Source: Pseudomonas sp. IPO3778 (GTDB taxonomy: Bacteria > Pseudomonadota > Gammaproteobacteria > Pseudomonadales > Pseudomonadaceae). Taken from it: a DNA stretch of 64,000 nt. The stretch lies in the NCBI RefSeq assembly GCF_013386825.1, contig NZ_JACARC010000034.1, forward strand, positions 224,032 to 288,031, in the 5' to 3' direction. This document shows positions 44,182-52,628 of the stretch, piece after piece (the first letter of the stretch is position 1; every line of letters starts with the position of its first letter). The translations under genes were made by a program, and so were the position numbers. The notes under the pieces are model-generated. The model saw only the letters and a program-made list of their open reading frames with translations. It made no database searches and was not told the origin of the DNA.

Positions 44182-44281
44182 TGTAGGAGCGAGCTTGCTC
44201 GCGAAAAACGTCAACAATAACTCGGGCAGCTTGGAAGAACGCGGTGCCCTCAGGTTTTTCGCGAGCAAGCTCGCTCCTACA
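44182..44281. repeat. REP inverted pair, GAGCTTGCTCGCGAA type
   Basis: TGTAGGAGCGAGCTTGCTCG and its complement flank 55 bases. It sits between the iron-binding protein gene and its permease gene. Confidence 0.88.
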
Positions 44282-44302
44282 GGGGACACCCATCAAGCAA
44301 AA

Positions 44303-44322
44303 CGCCCCGCAAATGCGGGGCG
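44303..44322 (-). terminator. Terminator after iron-binding protein gene (leftward)
   Basis: CGCCCCGC and GCGGGGCG pair around AAAT, followed by TTTTG on the minus strand, 17 bases after the stop. It suggests reduced read-through into the permease gene. Confidence 0.85.
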
Positions 44323-44338
44323 CAGTATATCGGACGAC

Positions 44339-45343
44339 TTAGTTCCAGCCAGCCCGATCCATCAAGCGAATGGCCTCAGCCTGGCGCTTGCCCGCCACTT
44401 CAACCGGCAACGTATCGGCCACAAACTTACCCCAGCTGGCGACTTCAGCCGACGGCGGCACCGCCGGGTTGGCCGGGAACTCCTGGTTCACATCGGCAAA
44501 GATTTTTTGTGCTTCCGGGGTGGTCATCCACTCAACCAATGCCTTCGCCGCTTCCGGGTGCGGTGCATGCTTGGTCAGGCCGATGCCCGACAGGTTGACG
44601 TGCACCCCACGGTCGCCCTGGTTCGGCCAGAACAGCTTCACCGCCAGGTCCGGCTTCTGCTTGTGCAGGCGGCCGTAGTAGTAGGTGTTGACGATACCCA
44701 CATCGCACTGCCCGGCGTTGATCGCCTCCAGCACGGCGATGTCATCGGAGAACACGTCGGTGGACAAGTTGTTGACCCAGCCCTTGACGATCTCCTCGGT
44801 CTTGGCCGCGCCATGGGTTTCGATCAGGGTGGCGGTCAGCGACTGGTTGTAGACCTTCTTGGCAGTGCGCAGGCACAGGCGGCCTTCCCACTGCTTGTCG
44901 GCCAGGGCTTCGTAGGTGGTCAGGTCGCCCGGCTTCACGCGGTCGGTGGAGTAGGCGATGGTGCGCGCACGCAGGCTCAAGCCGGTCCAGGCATGGGCCG
45001 AAGAACGGTATTGAAGGGGGATATTCTTGTTGATCACGTCGGAGGTGAACGGTTGCAGGATGCCCATCTGCTCGGCCTGCCAGAGGTTGCCGGCATCGAC
45101 AGTGAGCAGCAGGTCGGCGGTGGCGTTTTCACCTTCGGCCTTGATGCGCTGCATCAGCGGCGCTTCCTTATCGGTGATGAACTTGATCTGCACGCCGGTC
45201 TTCTTGGTGTAGGCGTCGAACACCGGCTTGATCAGTTCGTCGATGCGCGAGGAGTAGACCACGACTTCGTCGGCCGCCTGCACGGTGGTGCTGCCGATAA
45301 GGGTGAGTGCCAGGGCAGTCAGGAGGCGCTTGGGTGCCAACAT
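44339..45343 (-). CDS. Periplasmic ferric-iron-binding protein (FbpA-like)
   Basis: The 334-residue receptor has a signal peptide (LLTALALTLIGSTTVQA), then EVVVYSSRIDELIKPVFDAY, and the iron-liganding tyrosine segment VNTYYYGRLHKQKPD. It captures Fe3+ in the periplasm for the permease encoded downstream. A perfect inverted repeat lies 31 bases upstream of its start (45374). Confidence 0.9.
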   Translation of the reverse strand: MLAPKRLLTALALTLIGSTTVQAADEVVVYSSRIDELIKPVFDAYTKKTGVQIKFITDKEAPLMQRIKAEGENATADLLLTVDAGNLWQAEQMGILQPFTSDVINKNIPLQYRSSAHAWTGLSLRARTIAYSTDRVKPGDLTTYEALADKQWEGRLCLRTAKKVYNQSLTATLIETHGAAKTEEIVKGWVNNLSTDVFSDDIAVLEAINAGQCDVGIVNTYYYGRLHKQKPDLAVKLFWPNQGDRGVHVNLSGIGLTKHAPHPEAAKALVEWMTTPEAQKIFADVNQEFPANPAVPPSAEVASWGKFVADTLPVEVAGKRQAEAIRLMDRAGWN

Positions 45344-45373
45344 GGGTGCGGTCTCTCATTTGCAAAAAGAGGG

Positions 45374-45396
45374 CAAATGATAAGGACTCACATTTG
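45374..45396. promoter_or_regulatory. Inverted repeat upstream of iron-binding protein gene (possible Fur-type operator)
   Basis: CAAATG and CATTTG are spaced by 11 bases. The left half, AAATGATAA, resembles part of the Fur box, about 11 of 19 positions in my hand alignment; the right half fits poorly. Confidence 0.4.
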
Positions 45397-45438
45397 GTAG
45401 CGCTCGACGGAGCCGTTACCAGATGTTGCACAAGCCCC

Positions 45439-46662
45439 TCAGGCCTTGGCCAGCGCCGGCAAATCCCCGGTCAAGCCCAACGCCTGGCGCACAAACAACG
45501 CCTTGGCTTCCGGCAGTTGCTCGACCACCTTCAACCCGGCATTACGCAACCAGCGCAACGGCAGTTGATCGGCCTGGAACAACCGCTCAAAGCCTTCCAT
45601 CGCGGCCATCAGCGCCAGGTTGTGGGGCATGCGCCGGCGCTCGTAACGGCTGAGCACCTTCACATCCGCCAGGCGCTCGCCGCGCTCGTTGGCGGCCAGC
45701 AGCACTTCGGCCAGCACCGCCGCGTCGAGGAAGCCCAGGTTCACGCCCTGCCCTGCCAGTGGGTGAATAACGTGCGCCGCATCGCCAATCAACGCCAGGC
45801 CCTCGGCCACGTAGCGCTTGGCATGGCGCTGACGCAATGGCACGCACAACCGTGGGTCGGCGTTTAACACCGTGCCCAGGCGGCCTTCGAAGGCGCTCTC
45901 CAGCTCACGGCAGAAGCGTTCGTCGTCCAGGGCCATCAAGCGCTCGGACTCACTCGGCGTGGTCGACCAGACGATCGAACACCACTCTTCCTGCCCGTCC
46001 CGCACCAGCGGCAAAAATGCCAATGGGCCGTTGTCGGTAAAACGCTGCCAGGCCGTCTTCTGGTGCGCCTGACTGCTGCGCACGCTGGTGACGATGGCGT
46101 TGTGCAAATAATCCCACTCGCGGGTCGCGGTGCCGGTCAGGCGGCGCACCGCCGAGTTGGCACCGTCTGCGGCGACCACCAGCGGCGCGCGCAAGGTGCG
46201 GCCGTCGGCCAGGGTCAGCAGCCAATCGTCGCCGGAGCGGCGCATTTGCTCCAGGCGCGCATTGGCCAACAGGCCGAGGTCGCAATCATGCAGTCGATCC
46301 AGCAAGGCATCCTGAACCACACGGTTTTCGACGATATGCCCCAGCACCTCGGCGTGCACACTGGCCGCCGAAAAGTGGATCTGCCCGGTGCCGCTGCCGT
46401 CCCACACCTGCATCTCGCCGTACGGGCTGGCACGTCGTTCAACGATGCCGTCCCACACGCCAAGGCGCTCGAGGATGCGCTGACTGGCAGCCGACAAGGC
46501 GCTCACCCGCGGCTCGAACGGCGCTTGCAGGTCGAACGGCTTGACGCTCAGCGGGCTGCCGTCAAGCAGCAGCACCTGCAAGCCACTGCCCTGCAACGCC
46601 AGCGCCAAGGCGCTTCCGACCATTCCGGCCCCGACAATCAGCACATCTGCGCGCATGTCCAT
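45439..46662 (-). CDS. FAD-dependent ubiquinone-biosynthesis hydroxylase, UbiI/VisC-like
   Basis: The 407-residue flavin monooxygenase has LIVGAGMVGSALALALQGSG (FAD fold), VVAADGANSAVRRLTGTA (DG motif) and LIGDAAHVIHPLAGQGVNLG. It belongs to the UbiH/UbiI/UbiF group that hydroxylates the ubiquinone ring. UbiI or UbiF specificity cannot be decided by eye. It lies 3 bases from the DUF4442 gene and in the same leftward operon as ubiH. Confidence 0.85.
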   Translation of the reverse strand: MDMRADVLIVGAGMVGSALALALQGSGLQVLLLDGSPLSVKPFDLQAPFEPRVSALSAASQRILERLGVWDGIVERRASPYGEMQVWDGSGTGQIHFSAASVHAEVLGHIVENRVVQDALLDRLHDCDLGLLANARLEQMRRSGDDWLLTLADGRTLRAPLVVAADGANSAVRRLTGTATREWDYLHNAIVTSVRSSQAHQKTAWQRFTDNGPLAFLPLVRDGQEEWCSIVWSTTPSESERLMALDDERFCRELESAFEGRLGTVLNADPRLCVPLRQRHAKRYVAEGLALIGDAAHVIHPLAGQGVNLGFLDAAVLAEVLLAANERGERLADVKVLSRYERRRMPHNLALMAAMEGFERLFQADQLPLRWLRNAGLKVVEQLPEAKALFVRQALGLTGDLPALAKA

Positions 46663-46665
46663 GCT

Positions 46666-47151
46666 TTAAGCCTGTCTCGATTGCGGCTTGCGCCGCACGT
46701 AAAGGGTTTTGTCGACCCGCGCCACCAGGGTGCCGGAGCCGTCATGAATCTGCACCTTGAGCTGCGGCAAGTACTTCTCGCCACTGGCGGTGTGCTGGCG
46801 AATCTCGTCCAGCAACGGTTGGTCGATGGAAAATTCGGCAAACACCGGGCCTTTGCCCGGCGAGATAAAGTCGATGGTGGCAGCCTTGTCCCAGACGATG
46901 TAGTCGCGCCCCAGGTTCTCCATCAGCATCAACATGTAGAACGGGTCGACCATCGAATACAGGCTGCCGCCAAACTGCGTGCCGACGTAATTACGGTTGT
47001 ACCAGCCCAGGCCCATGCGCACCTTGACCTCGCGAAAGTCGCTGCTGAGGTGCTGCACCCGAACCCCGGCGCCGAGGTACGGCGGGTACAGGGTCATGAT
47101 CCAGCGTAACAGCCGAGCCTTGCCCAGGCGCTGGGTCAGCCACTTACGCAT
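46666..47151 (-). CDS. DUF4442-family putative thioesterase-like protein
   Basis: The 161-residue hot-dog-fold type protein has NYVGTQFGGSLYSMVDPFYM and WDKAATIDFISPGKGPVFAE. Family members resemble acyl-CoA thioesterases, but the biochemical role is unknown. The start ATG at 47151 overlaps the end of ubiH by eight bases, so it is translated with it. Lying between two ubiquinone hydroxylases is a conserved arrangement in Pseudomonas as I remember it. Confidence 0.8.
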   Translation of the reverse strand: MRKWLTQRLGKARLLRWIMTLYPPYLGAGVRVQHLSSDFREVKVRMGLGWYNRNYVGTQFGGSLYSMVDPFYMLMLMENLGRDYIVWDKAATIDFISPGKGPVFAEFSIDQPLLDEIRQHTASGEKYLPQLKVQIHDGSGTLVARVDKTLYVRRKPQSRQA

Positions 47152-48331
47152 CGGGGCGAGTGCCCAGGCCCATGGCCTGGCGCGCGAACCAGCGCTTGGC
47201 CGGCGGCAACAGGTCCAGGCCCAGCAGGCCCATGTTACGCCCCAGCGCCACCAGCGGCTGGGCACTGCCAAACAGCCGGGTGACTTGATCGGAGAAGCCG
47301 ACGGTGAGCTTCTGGTCCATGCGCTGACGCTCGCGGTACGCCTGCAAGGTCGCCAGGTCGCCCGGGATCGCCGGCCCGGCCAGCAACGCCTCGGCCAGGG
47401 CGCAGGCATCGCGCAGGGACAGGTTGAAGCCCTGGCCGGCAATCGGGTGCAGGCTGTGGGCGGCATTGCCGAGCACGGCCAGGTGGGAGCGCACTTGCTC
47501 TTCCGCTTCCACCAGGGTCAGCGGGTACAAGTGACGGGCACCGACCTGCTTCAGGGTGCCGAGGCGATAGCCGAACACGCCCTGCAATTCACTGAGGAAG
47601 CTGCGCTCGTCCAGCTCGGCCAGACGCTGGGCGTCCATGCCGATGCGGGTCCACACCAGCGCGCAGCGGTTGTCGGGCAACGGCAGCAAGGCCATCGGCC
47701 CTTCGTCGGTGAAACGCTCGAACGCCTCGCCGTTGTGGGCTTCGCTTGGGGTGATATTGGCGATCAGCGCACTCTGGTTGTATGGGCGTTTTTTAACGCC
47801 AATGCCCAGTTGCTCGCGCAAGCCGGAGCGGCCGCCATCGGCCAGCACCGCGAGGTCGCACTCCAGCACGGTTTCATCATTGAGGGTCAGGCGGTAGCCA
47901 TCGGCAAGCGGCTCCATGCGGGTAACTTCCGCCGGGCAACGCCAACTGACCACATCGTTATCAAGGCCTTGCCACAGGCACTGGCCGAGCCAGGCGTTTT
48001 CCACCACGTAGCCGAGGGCGGGCACGCCTTCTTCCATGGCCGACAGGCGCGCGGTAGAGAAGCGGCCACGGTCCGACACATGAATCTGCTTGATCGGCTC
48101 GGCGCGACGGGAAATCTCCTGCCACACGCCCAACCGTTGATAAATCTGCCGAGCGCCGAAGGACAGCGCCGAAGAGCGCGCGTCATAACTCGGCTGGTAA
48201 CTGTCGCCGGGGGCAAATGGCTCGATCAGCACGATCTTCCAGCCACGGGCCTTGGCCCCGGCCTGCAACGCCAATGCGAGGCTGGCGCCCACCAGGCCGC
48301 CGCCGATAATCGCCAGACTGACCCGGCTCAT
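47144..48331 (-). CDS. ubiH: 2-octaprenyl-6-methoxyphenol hydroxylase UbiH
   Basis: The 395-residue flavoprotein has IIGGGLVGASLALALQAGAK, VLADGGRSGLREQLGIG and GNAAHSLHPIAGQGFNLSLR. It hydroxylates C4 of the ubiquinone ring precursor. Its gene overlaps pepP by four bases and the DUF4442 gene by eight, forming pepP-ubiH-DUF4442-ubiI, with ygfB just upstream. Confidence 0.92.
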   Translation of the reverse strand: MSRVSLAIIGGGLVGASLALALQAGAKARGWKIVLIEPFAPGDSYQPSYDARSSALSFGARQIYQRLGVWQEISRRAEPIKQIHVSDRGRFSTARLSAMEEGVPALGYVVENAWLGQCLWQGLDNDVVSWRCPAEVTRMEPLADGYRLTLNDETVLECDLAVLADGGRSGLREQLGIGVKKRPYNQSALIANITPSEAHNGEAFERFTDEGPMALLPLPDNRCALVWTRIGMDAQRLAELDERSFLSELQGVFGYRLGTLKQVGARHLYPLTLVEAEEQVRSHLAVLGNAAHSLHPIAGQGFNLSLRDACALAEALLAGPAIPGDLATLQAYRERQRMDQKLTVGFSDQVTRLFGSAQPLVALGRNMGLLGLDLLPPAKRWFARQAMGLGTRPDA

Positions 48332-49650
48332 CGGGCGCTCGCCATCAGCGCTTCAATCTCGGCGACGGCCTTGGGCACGCCAGCGGTCAGAATTTCACAG
48401 CCTTGCTTGGTCACCACCACGTCGTCCTCAATGCGTACGCCAATGCCACGCCATTTCTTCGCCACGTGCTGGTTGTCGGGCGAGATGTAAATCCCCGGTT
48501 CCACGGTCAGCGCCATGCCGACTTCCAGCACGCGCCACTCGCCGCCCACCTTGTATTCGCCCACATCGTGCACGTCCATGCCCAGCCAATGGCCAGCGCG
48601 GTGCATGTAGAAGGCTTTATAGGCTTCGCTGCCGATCAACTCGTCGACGTCACCTTGCAACAGTCCCAGCTTGACCAGCCCGGCGGTGATCACGCGCACC
48701 GTCGCCTCGTGGGCCTGGTTCCAATGCTTGTTCGGGGCGATTTCGGCAAACGCGGCTTCCTGGGAAGCCAGCACGATTTCATAAATCGCCTTTTGCTCGG
48801 CGGAGAACTTGCCGCTCACCGGCCAGGTGCGGGTGATGTCGCTGGCATAGCAGTCGATCTCGCAACCGGCGTCGATCAGCACCAGGTCGCCGTCCTTGAG
48901 CACCGCGTCATTCTGCTGGTAATGCAGGATGCAGCTATTGCGCCCGGAGGCGACGATGGAGCCATAGGCCGGCATCTTCGCCCCGCCCTTGCGAAACTCG
49001 TAGTCGAGCTCCGCTTCAAGGCTGAACTCATACAACCCGGCGCGACTGGCCTGCATCGCCCGCACATGGGCTGCGCAGGAAATCCGCGCGGCCTCACGCA
49101 TCACCTTCACTTCTGCCGCCGATTTATACAGGCGCATGTCGTGAAGCAGATGATCCAGGGCAACAAATTCGTTCGGTGGCTGGGCGCCGAGGTGTGCTTT
49201 AGAGCGGATCACATTGATCCACTCCATCAGGTGCCGGTCGAATTCGGCATTGCTGCCCATGGCCGAATACACCCGGTCGCGGCCTTCGATCAGGCCGGGC
49301 AGGATGTCGTCGATATCGGTAATCGGGAACGCATCGTCGGCGCCGAATTCGCGGATCGCGCCTTCGGTGCCCGCCCGCAGGCCGTCCCACAGTTCGCGCT
49401 CGGCGTTGCGTTCGCGGCAGAACAGCACGTACTCGCCGTGCTGGCGGCCGGGCATCAGCACGATCACCGCTTCCGGTTCAGGGAAGCCGCTCAGGTACTG
49501 AAAGTCGCTGTCCTGACGGTAGACGTGCTCGACGTCCCGGTTGCGGATGGCCACCGCGGCCGCCGGCAGGATGGCGATGCTGTTGGGTTCCATCTGCGCC
49601 ATGAGCGCCTTGCGGCGCCGGGTGTATTCCGCTTTGGGGATATGGATCAT
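48328..49650 (-). CDS. pepP: Xaa-Pro aminopeptidase PepP
   Basis: The 440-residue M24B metallopeptidase has an N-terminal domain (residues 1-170) and the pita-bread fold with ligands in LVLIDAGCEIDCYASDITRT, HRAGHWLGMDVHDVG, ALTVEPGIYISPD and IGVRIEDDVVVT. It cleaves N-terminal residues preceding proline in the cytoplasm. It is the second gene of the ygfB-pepP-ubiH operon. Confidence 0.95.
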   Translation of the reverse strand: MIHIPKAEYTRRRKALMAQMEPNSIAILPAAAVAIRNRDVEHVYRQDSDFQYLSGFPEPEAVIVLMPGRQHGEYVLFCRERNAERELWDGLRAGTEGAIREFGADDAFPITDIDDILPGLIEGRDRVYSAMGSNAEFDRHLMEWINVIRSKAHLGAQPPNEFVALDHLLHDMRLYKSAAEVKVMREAARISCAAHVRAMQASRAGLYEFSLEAELDYEFRKGGAKMPAYGSIVASGRNSCILHYQQNDAVLKDGDLVLIDAGCEIDCYASDITRTWPVSGKFSAEQKAIYEIVLASQEAAFAEIAPNKHWNQAHEATVRVITAGLVKLGLLQGDVDELIGSEAYKAFYMHRAGHWLGMDVHDVGEYKVGGEWRVLEVGMALTVEPGIYISPDNQHVAKKWRGIGVRIEDDVVVTKQGCEILTAGVPKAVAEIEALMASAR

Positions 49651-49670
49651 GGGCAGATGGGCTTCCTTTC

Positions 49671-50228
49671 TTAGTGCAGCGACGGCTTGGGTGCTGCGGG
49701 CTCAGCCGACTTTCGGGTCTCGGTGAACAGCAGCAGCGGCGCGACGCGCAGGTATTCCATCACTTCCATGTAGTCGCTTTCGCCGTCTTCGGACTCTTCC
49801 AGGGCGTCTTGCACCTGGGAGATGGCGGCCAGGTCTTGCAGCACTTCCTGGGCATCGGTGCTCAGGTCGAGGCCGCCGGCGTTCACGCCAAAGCCGTGGA
49901 GGAAGCCTTGGCACCACTGGCCCAGTGCGGCGGCGCGCTCAGTGAGCGGCGCGTCATCGGTAGGCAGCAGCAAAACGACGGTGACGTCATCACCCGTCAG
50001 CTCGCCTTTGACCATCTCTTGCAGGCCGATGAGGGCGTTGCGCACGTTTTCGGTGGGCTCGGTTTCCAGCAGCTCGGCAACGTCGGCCAACCAGTTGTCG
50101 GCATCGAAGCCGACACCGGTGCAACTGCGGCCCAGCAGCACGCCGTGGAGCTCGGCAGGCGAGCAAGGATGACCGCTGGTGCTCAGCAGTTTGGAAAAAG
50201 CATCGTACGGGGAGTTCTGAATGGGCAT
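49671..50228 (-). CDS. UPF0149/YgfB-family protein
   Basis: The 185-residue acidic protein shows SPAELHGVLLGRSCTG, QWCQGFLHGFGVNAGGLDLS and EESEDGESDYMEVMEYLRVA, the YecA/YgfB family pattern. YgfB in P. aeruginosa is linked to control of beta-lactamase and tRNA-like substrates, but the role here is not proven. It starts the leftward ubi operon. It is divergent from the TIGR02449-type gene. Confidence 0.88.
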   Translation of the reverse strand: MPIQNSPYDAFSKLLSTSGHPCSPAELHGVLLGRSCTGVGFDADNWLADVAELLETEPTENVRNALIGLQEMVKGELTGDDVTVVLLLPTDDAPLTERAAALGQWCQGFLHGFGVNAGGLDLSTDAQEVLQDLAAISQVQDALEESEDGESDYMEVMEYLRVAPLLLFTETRKSAEPAAPKPSLH

Positions 50229-50366
50229 GGTGAGCTAGGCGCCAGACGGCGCAATGTCTAGAATGAAGCGCTGTATCCTAGCATCGGCAGACGTACCAAG
50301 ACTATCGAGGGCGTCAGATCGTTTATCCAGCAGTTGCCATTCATCAGACAAATCCAGTGGAACCCA

Positions 50367-50576
50367 ATGGAAGACACCGACCTGCAAGCGCTGATGGCCA
50401 GACTCGAGCTGCTAATTAACCGGGTCGAGCAACTTAAGAGTCAAAACGGACTCCTATTAGCTCAGGAAAAGACCTGGCGCGAGGAACGCGCTCACCTCAT
50501 TGAAAAAAACGAAATCGCCCGGCGTAAGGTCGAATCGATGATTTCGCGCCTGAAGGCCCTGGAGCAAGACTCATGA
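50367..50576 (+). CDS. Small coiled-coil protein (TIGR02449 type), upstream of zapA
   Basis: The 69-residue protein is nearly all helix, with heptad-like ALMARLELLINRVEQLKSQN and a repeated charged second half. It belongs to a small uncharacterised family encoded just before zapA in gammaproteobacteria. ATG 50367 is preceded by TGGA and the stop overlaps the zapA start by four bases. A role in cell division alongside ZapA is an inference from linkage. Confidence 0.8.
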   Translation: MEDTDLQALMARLELLINRVEQLKSQNGLLLAQEKTWREERAHLIEKNEIARRKVESMISRLKALEQDS

Positions 50577-50890
50577 GTTCAAGCAATAGCGTCACCGTGC
50601 AGATTCTCGACAAAGAATATTCGATCATTTGCCCACAGGAAGAACGCAGCAATCTGGTGAGCGCTGCCCGCTACCTGGACGGCAAGATGCGTGAAATCCG
50701 CAGCAGCGGCAAAGTCATCGGCGCCGATCGCATTGCGGTGATGGCCGCGCTGAACATTACCCACGATTTGCTGCATAAGCAGGAACGGCCTGACGTGCAG
50801 GCCAGCGGCTCGACACGCGAGCAGGTGCGCGACCTGCTGGAGCGGGTTGATCTGGTACTTTCTACCGATCCAGAGCCACCCAAGGGCTGA
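50573..50890 (+). CDS. zapA: Cell division protein ZapA
   Basis: The 105-residue protein has VTVQILDKEYSIICPQEER (N-terminal domain) and the helical part AARYLDGKMREIRSSGKVIG. It cross-links FtsZ filaments at the division site. It is coupled to the small coiled-coil gene and is followed by 6S RNA, the usual order in gammaproteobacteria. Confidence 0.93.
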   Translation: MSSSNSVTVQILDKEYSIICPQEERSNLVSAARYLDGKMREIRSSGKVIGADRIAVMAALNITHDLLHKQERPDVQASGSTREQVRDLLERVDLVLSTDPEPPKG

Positions 50891-50909
50891 TTGCGGCGTC
50901 GGTTTCGGG

Positions 50910-50915
50910 TATACT
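50910..50915 (+). promoter_or_regulatory. -10 element of 6S RNA
   Basis: TATACT is a near-consensus sigma-70 hexamer about seven bases before the expected 6S RNA 5' end. No good -35 at 17-base spacing is visible. Confidence 0.6.
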
Positions 50916-50921
50916 CGCCCC

Positions 50922-51105
50922 ACTCCCTGGCGTGCTTGCCAGTCGGCGATGTCCCTGAGCCGATTCGCACTACCCTGGAAGTTACACGTTGGGCTGGTGT
51001 GCATGTCCGCTAGACGGAAAGCCTTAAAGCCTACTGTTTCTTCCACCTTGAACTTTCGGGTTCAAGGGCTAAGTCGACAGCGGTTCTGTCGGGGAGCCTG
51101 ATTCC
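50922..51105 (+). ncRNA. ssrS: 6S RNA
   Basis: About 184 bases between zapA and fau. Landmarks shared with E. coli 6S RNA are TCCCTGAGCCGAT near the 5' side, AGCCTTAAA in the middle, ACCTTGAAC with GGTTCAAGGG on the 3' side of the central bubble, and a closing stem CTCCCTGG near the start with GGGAGCC near the end. The ends are approximate. 6S binds sigma-70 RNA polymerase in stationary phase. Confidence 0.92.
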
Positions 51106-51113
51106 CAAATCCA

Positions 51114-51141
51114 ATGCCAGTCTCAGGACTGGCATTGTTTT
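51114..51141 (+). terminator. Hairpin between 6S RNA and fau
   Basis: AATGCCAGTC and GACTGGCATT pair around TCAG, followed by a T-rich GTTTTAT. It may terminate 6S transcription partially; fau starts 15 bases later. Confidence 0.7.
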
Positions 51142-51155
51142 ATGAGCCGAACACC

Positions 51156-51785
51156 ATGACCGAACCTGCGCCGCTTTCCCGCCCGCAACTTCGACGCATG
51201 CTGCGCAAAGCCCGCCGCGCCCTGACGCCCAGCGAGCAACGCCAGGCCGCCCTTGGCCTGTATCGGCAACTGGCACAGCACCCGCTGTTTCGCCGGGCCA
51301 AACACATCTCTTTATATCTACCGACGGACGGTGAAATCGATCCGCGCCTGCTGCTGCGCGCTGCACAGCGCCGGGGCAAGGCGACGTATCTGCCGGTGCT
51401 CAGCGCGTGGCCGCGAACCAAGATGGTGTTTCAGCAAGTGCGCCCGGGCGAGAAGCTGAGCCCCAACCGTTTCCGCATCCTGGAGCCACAGGTGAATGTC
51501 AGCCGCCAACGCAAGGTCTGGGCGCTGGACCTGGTGCTGCTGCCCTTGGTCGGGTTCGATGATGTGGGCGGACGGCTGGGCATGGGCGGCGGCTTTTATG
51601 ACCGCAGCCTGGCCTACATGGCCCGCCGCAAATCCTGGCGCAAGCCGACGCTGTTGGGCCTGGCCCATGAATGCCAGAAGGTCGAACGATTGGCGCAGGC
51701 GAGCTGGGATGTCCCGCTTGAGGGCACAGTCACCGATAAGGATTGGTATGTAGCAGAGACGCCACTGGAATCAGCAGCGCCTTGA
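51156..51785 (+). CDS. fau: 5-formyltetrahydrofolate cyclo-ligase
   Basis: The 209-residue enzyme has RPQLRRMLRKARRAL, HISLYLPTDGEIDPRLLLRA and the GMGGGFYDRSLAYMARR motif of the family. It makes 5,10-methenyltetrahydrofolate from folinic acid. ATG 51156 was chosen from the frame opening at 51114; the earlier in-frame codons lie in the hairpin. 6S RNA followed by this gene is a broadly conserved pairing. Confidence 0.92.
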   Translation: MTEPAPLSRPQLRRMLRKARRALTPSEQRQAALGLYRQLAQHPLFRRAKHISLYLPTDGEIDPRLLLRAAQRRGKATYLPVLSAWPRTKMVFQQVRPGEKLSPNRFRILEPQVNVSRQRKVWALDLVLLPLVGFDDVGGRLGMGGGFYDRSLAYMARRKSWRKPTLLGLAHECQKVERLAQASWDVPLEGTVTDKDWYVAETPLESAAP

Positions 51786-51792
51786 AGACGGG

Positions 51793-51942
51793 TCAGCGTT
51801 TGAACGGTTGCGGCTGTTGCTGTGCGAGTTCAATCGGTGCGTCAGTCTTGTTCGACCACAAGCTCTGCGCATAGCCGGTGGTCACAACGCCCAGGCCGAA
51901 CAAAATAACCAATATCCATAGTAAATCCGGTTTGCGTTTCAT
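51793..51942 (-). CDS. Conserved small single-TM protein (49 residues)
   Basis: A short gene of 49 residues. It has a GGGGGG ribosome site, a Lys/Arg N-terminus (MKRKPDLLW), one hydrophobic helix (ILVILFGLGVVTTGYAQS) and a Gln/Pro-rich polar tail (ELAQQQPQPFKR). I think equivalents exist in other Pseudomonas at this position, but did not check. Function is unknown; it could be an inner-membrane small protein or a cleaved secreted peptide (TGYAQS resembles a signal cleavage site). Confidence 0.75.
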   Translation of the reverse strand: MKRKPDLLWILVILFGLGVVTTGYAQSLWSNKTDAPIELAQQQPQPFKR

Positions 51943-52138
51943 CGATTGCCCCCCTTCAGGCATCTTGCACACGATGACAGCAACGTTCCATTAGTAGTCC
52001 GTGCCAGCTGCGTCAAGCTCAAAACCCCGGCATTCTGCGTTAACGTGAACCAACACGCAAACCTTGACGCCAACCGACTGTCGGTTTGTCATAAAATTGC
52101 AGGACAACTTTCCCAATCGACTTTTGAGGAGCGAAAAC

Positions 52139-52588
52139 ATGGCCTATTGGCTGATGAAATCCGAGCCCGATGAACTGTCCATCAAGGGCCTGGAAAAGCT
52201 CGGCGAAGCCCGTTGGGACGGAGTGCGCAACTATCAGGCACGCAACTTCCTGAGGGCGATGGCGGTGGGTGACACGTTCTTTTTCTACCACTCCAGTTGC
52301 CCGGAACCGGGGATTGCCGGCATCGGCAAAATCGTCGAGGCGGCCTACCCGGACCCGACCGCACTGGAGCCGGACAGCCATTACTTCGACGCCAAGGCCA
52401 GCCCTGAAAAAAACCCGTGGAGCGCAATCAATGTCGCCCACGTTGAGACCTTCCCCAAGGTGCTGGGGCTGGGCTATCTGAAACAGCAGACTGCCCTCGC
52501 CGAGTTGCCCCTGGTGCAAAAAGGCAGCCGCCTTTCAGTGATGCCGGTGACCGCCGAGCAGTGGGCTGCCGTGCTCGGCCTGCGTTAA
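52139..52588 (+). CDS. EVE-domain protein (Thy28-like)
   Basis: The 149-residue protein starts MAYWLMKSEPDELSIKGL, with RNYQARNFLRAMAVGDTFFF and FDAKASPEKNPWSAINVAH. These define the EVE domain, a PUA-like fold thought to recognise modified nucleobases. ATG 52139 follows TTGAGGAG. No partner gene is evident. Confidence 0.9.
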   Translation: MAYWLMKSEPDELSIKGLEKLGEARWDGVRNYQARNFLRAMAVGDTFFFYHSSCPEPGIAGIGKIVEAAYPDPTALEPDSHYFDAKASPEKNPWSAINVAHVETFPKVLGLGYLKQQTALAELPLVQKGSRLSVMPVTAEQWAAVLGLR

Positions 52589-52590
52589 CC

Positions 52591-52610
52591 GGAGCGAGCC
52601 TGCTCGCGAA
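52591..52610. repeat. Degenerate single REP copy
   Basis: GGAGCGAGCCTGCTCGCGAA resembles one arm of the GAGCTTGCTCGCGAA-type REP. No facing partner is seen. Confidence 0.5.
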
Positions 52611-52628
52611 AGGCGCGAAGCGACCGGA

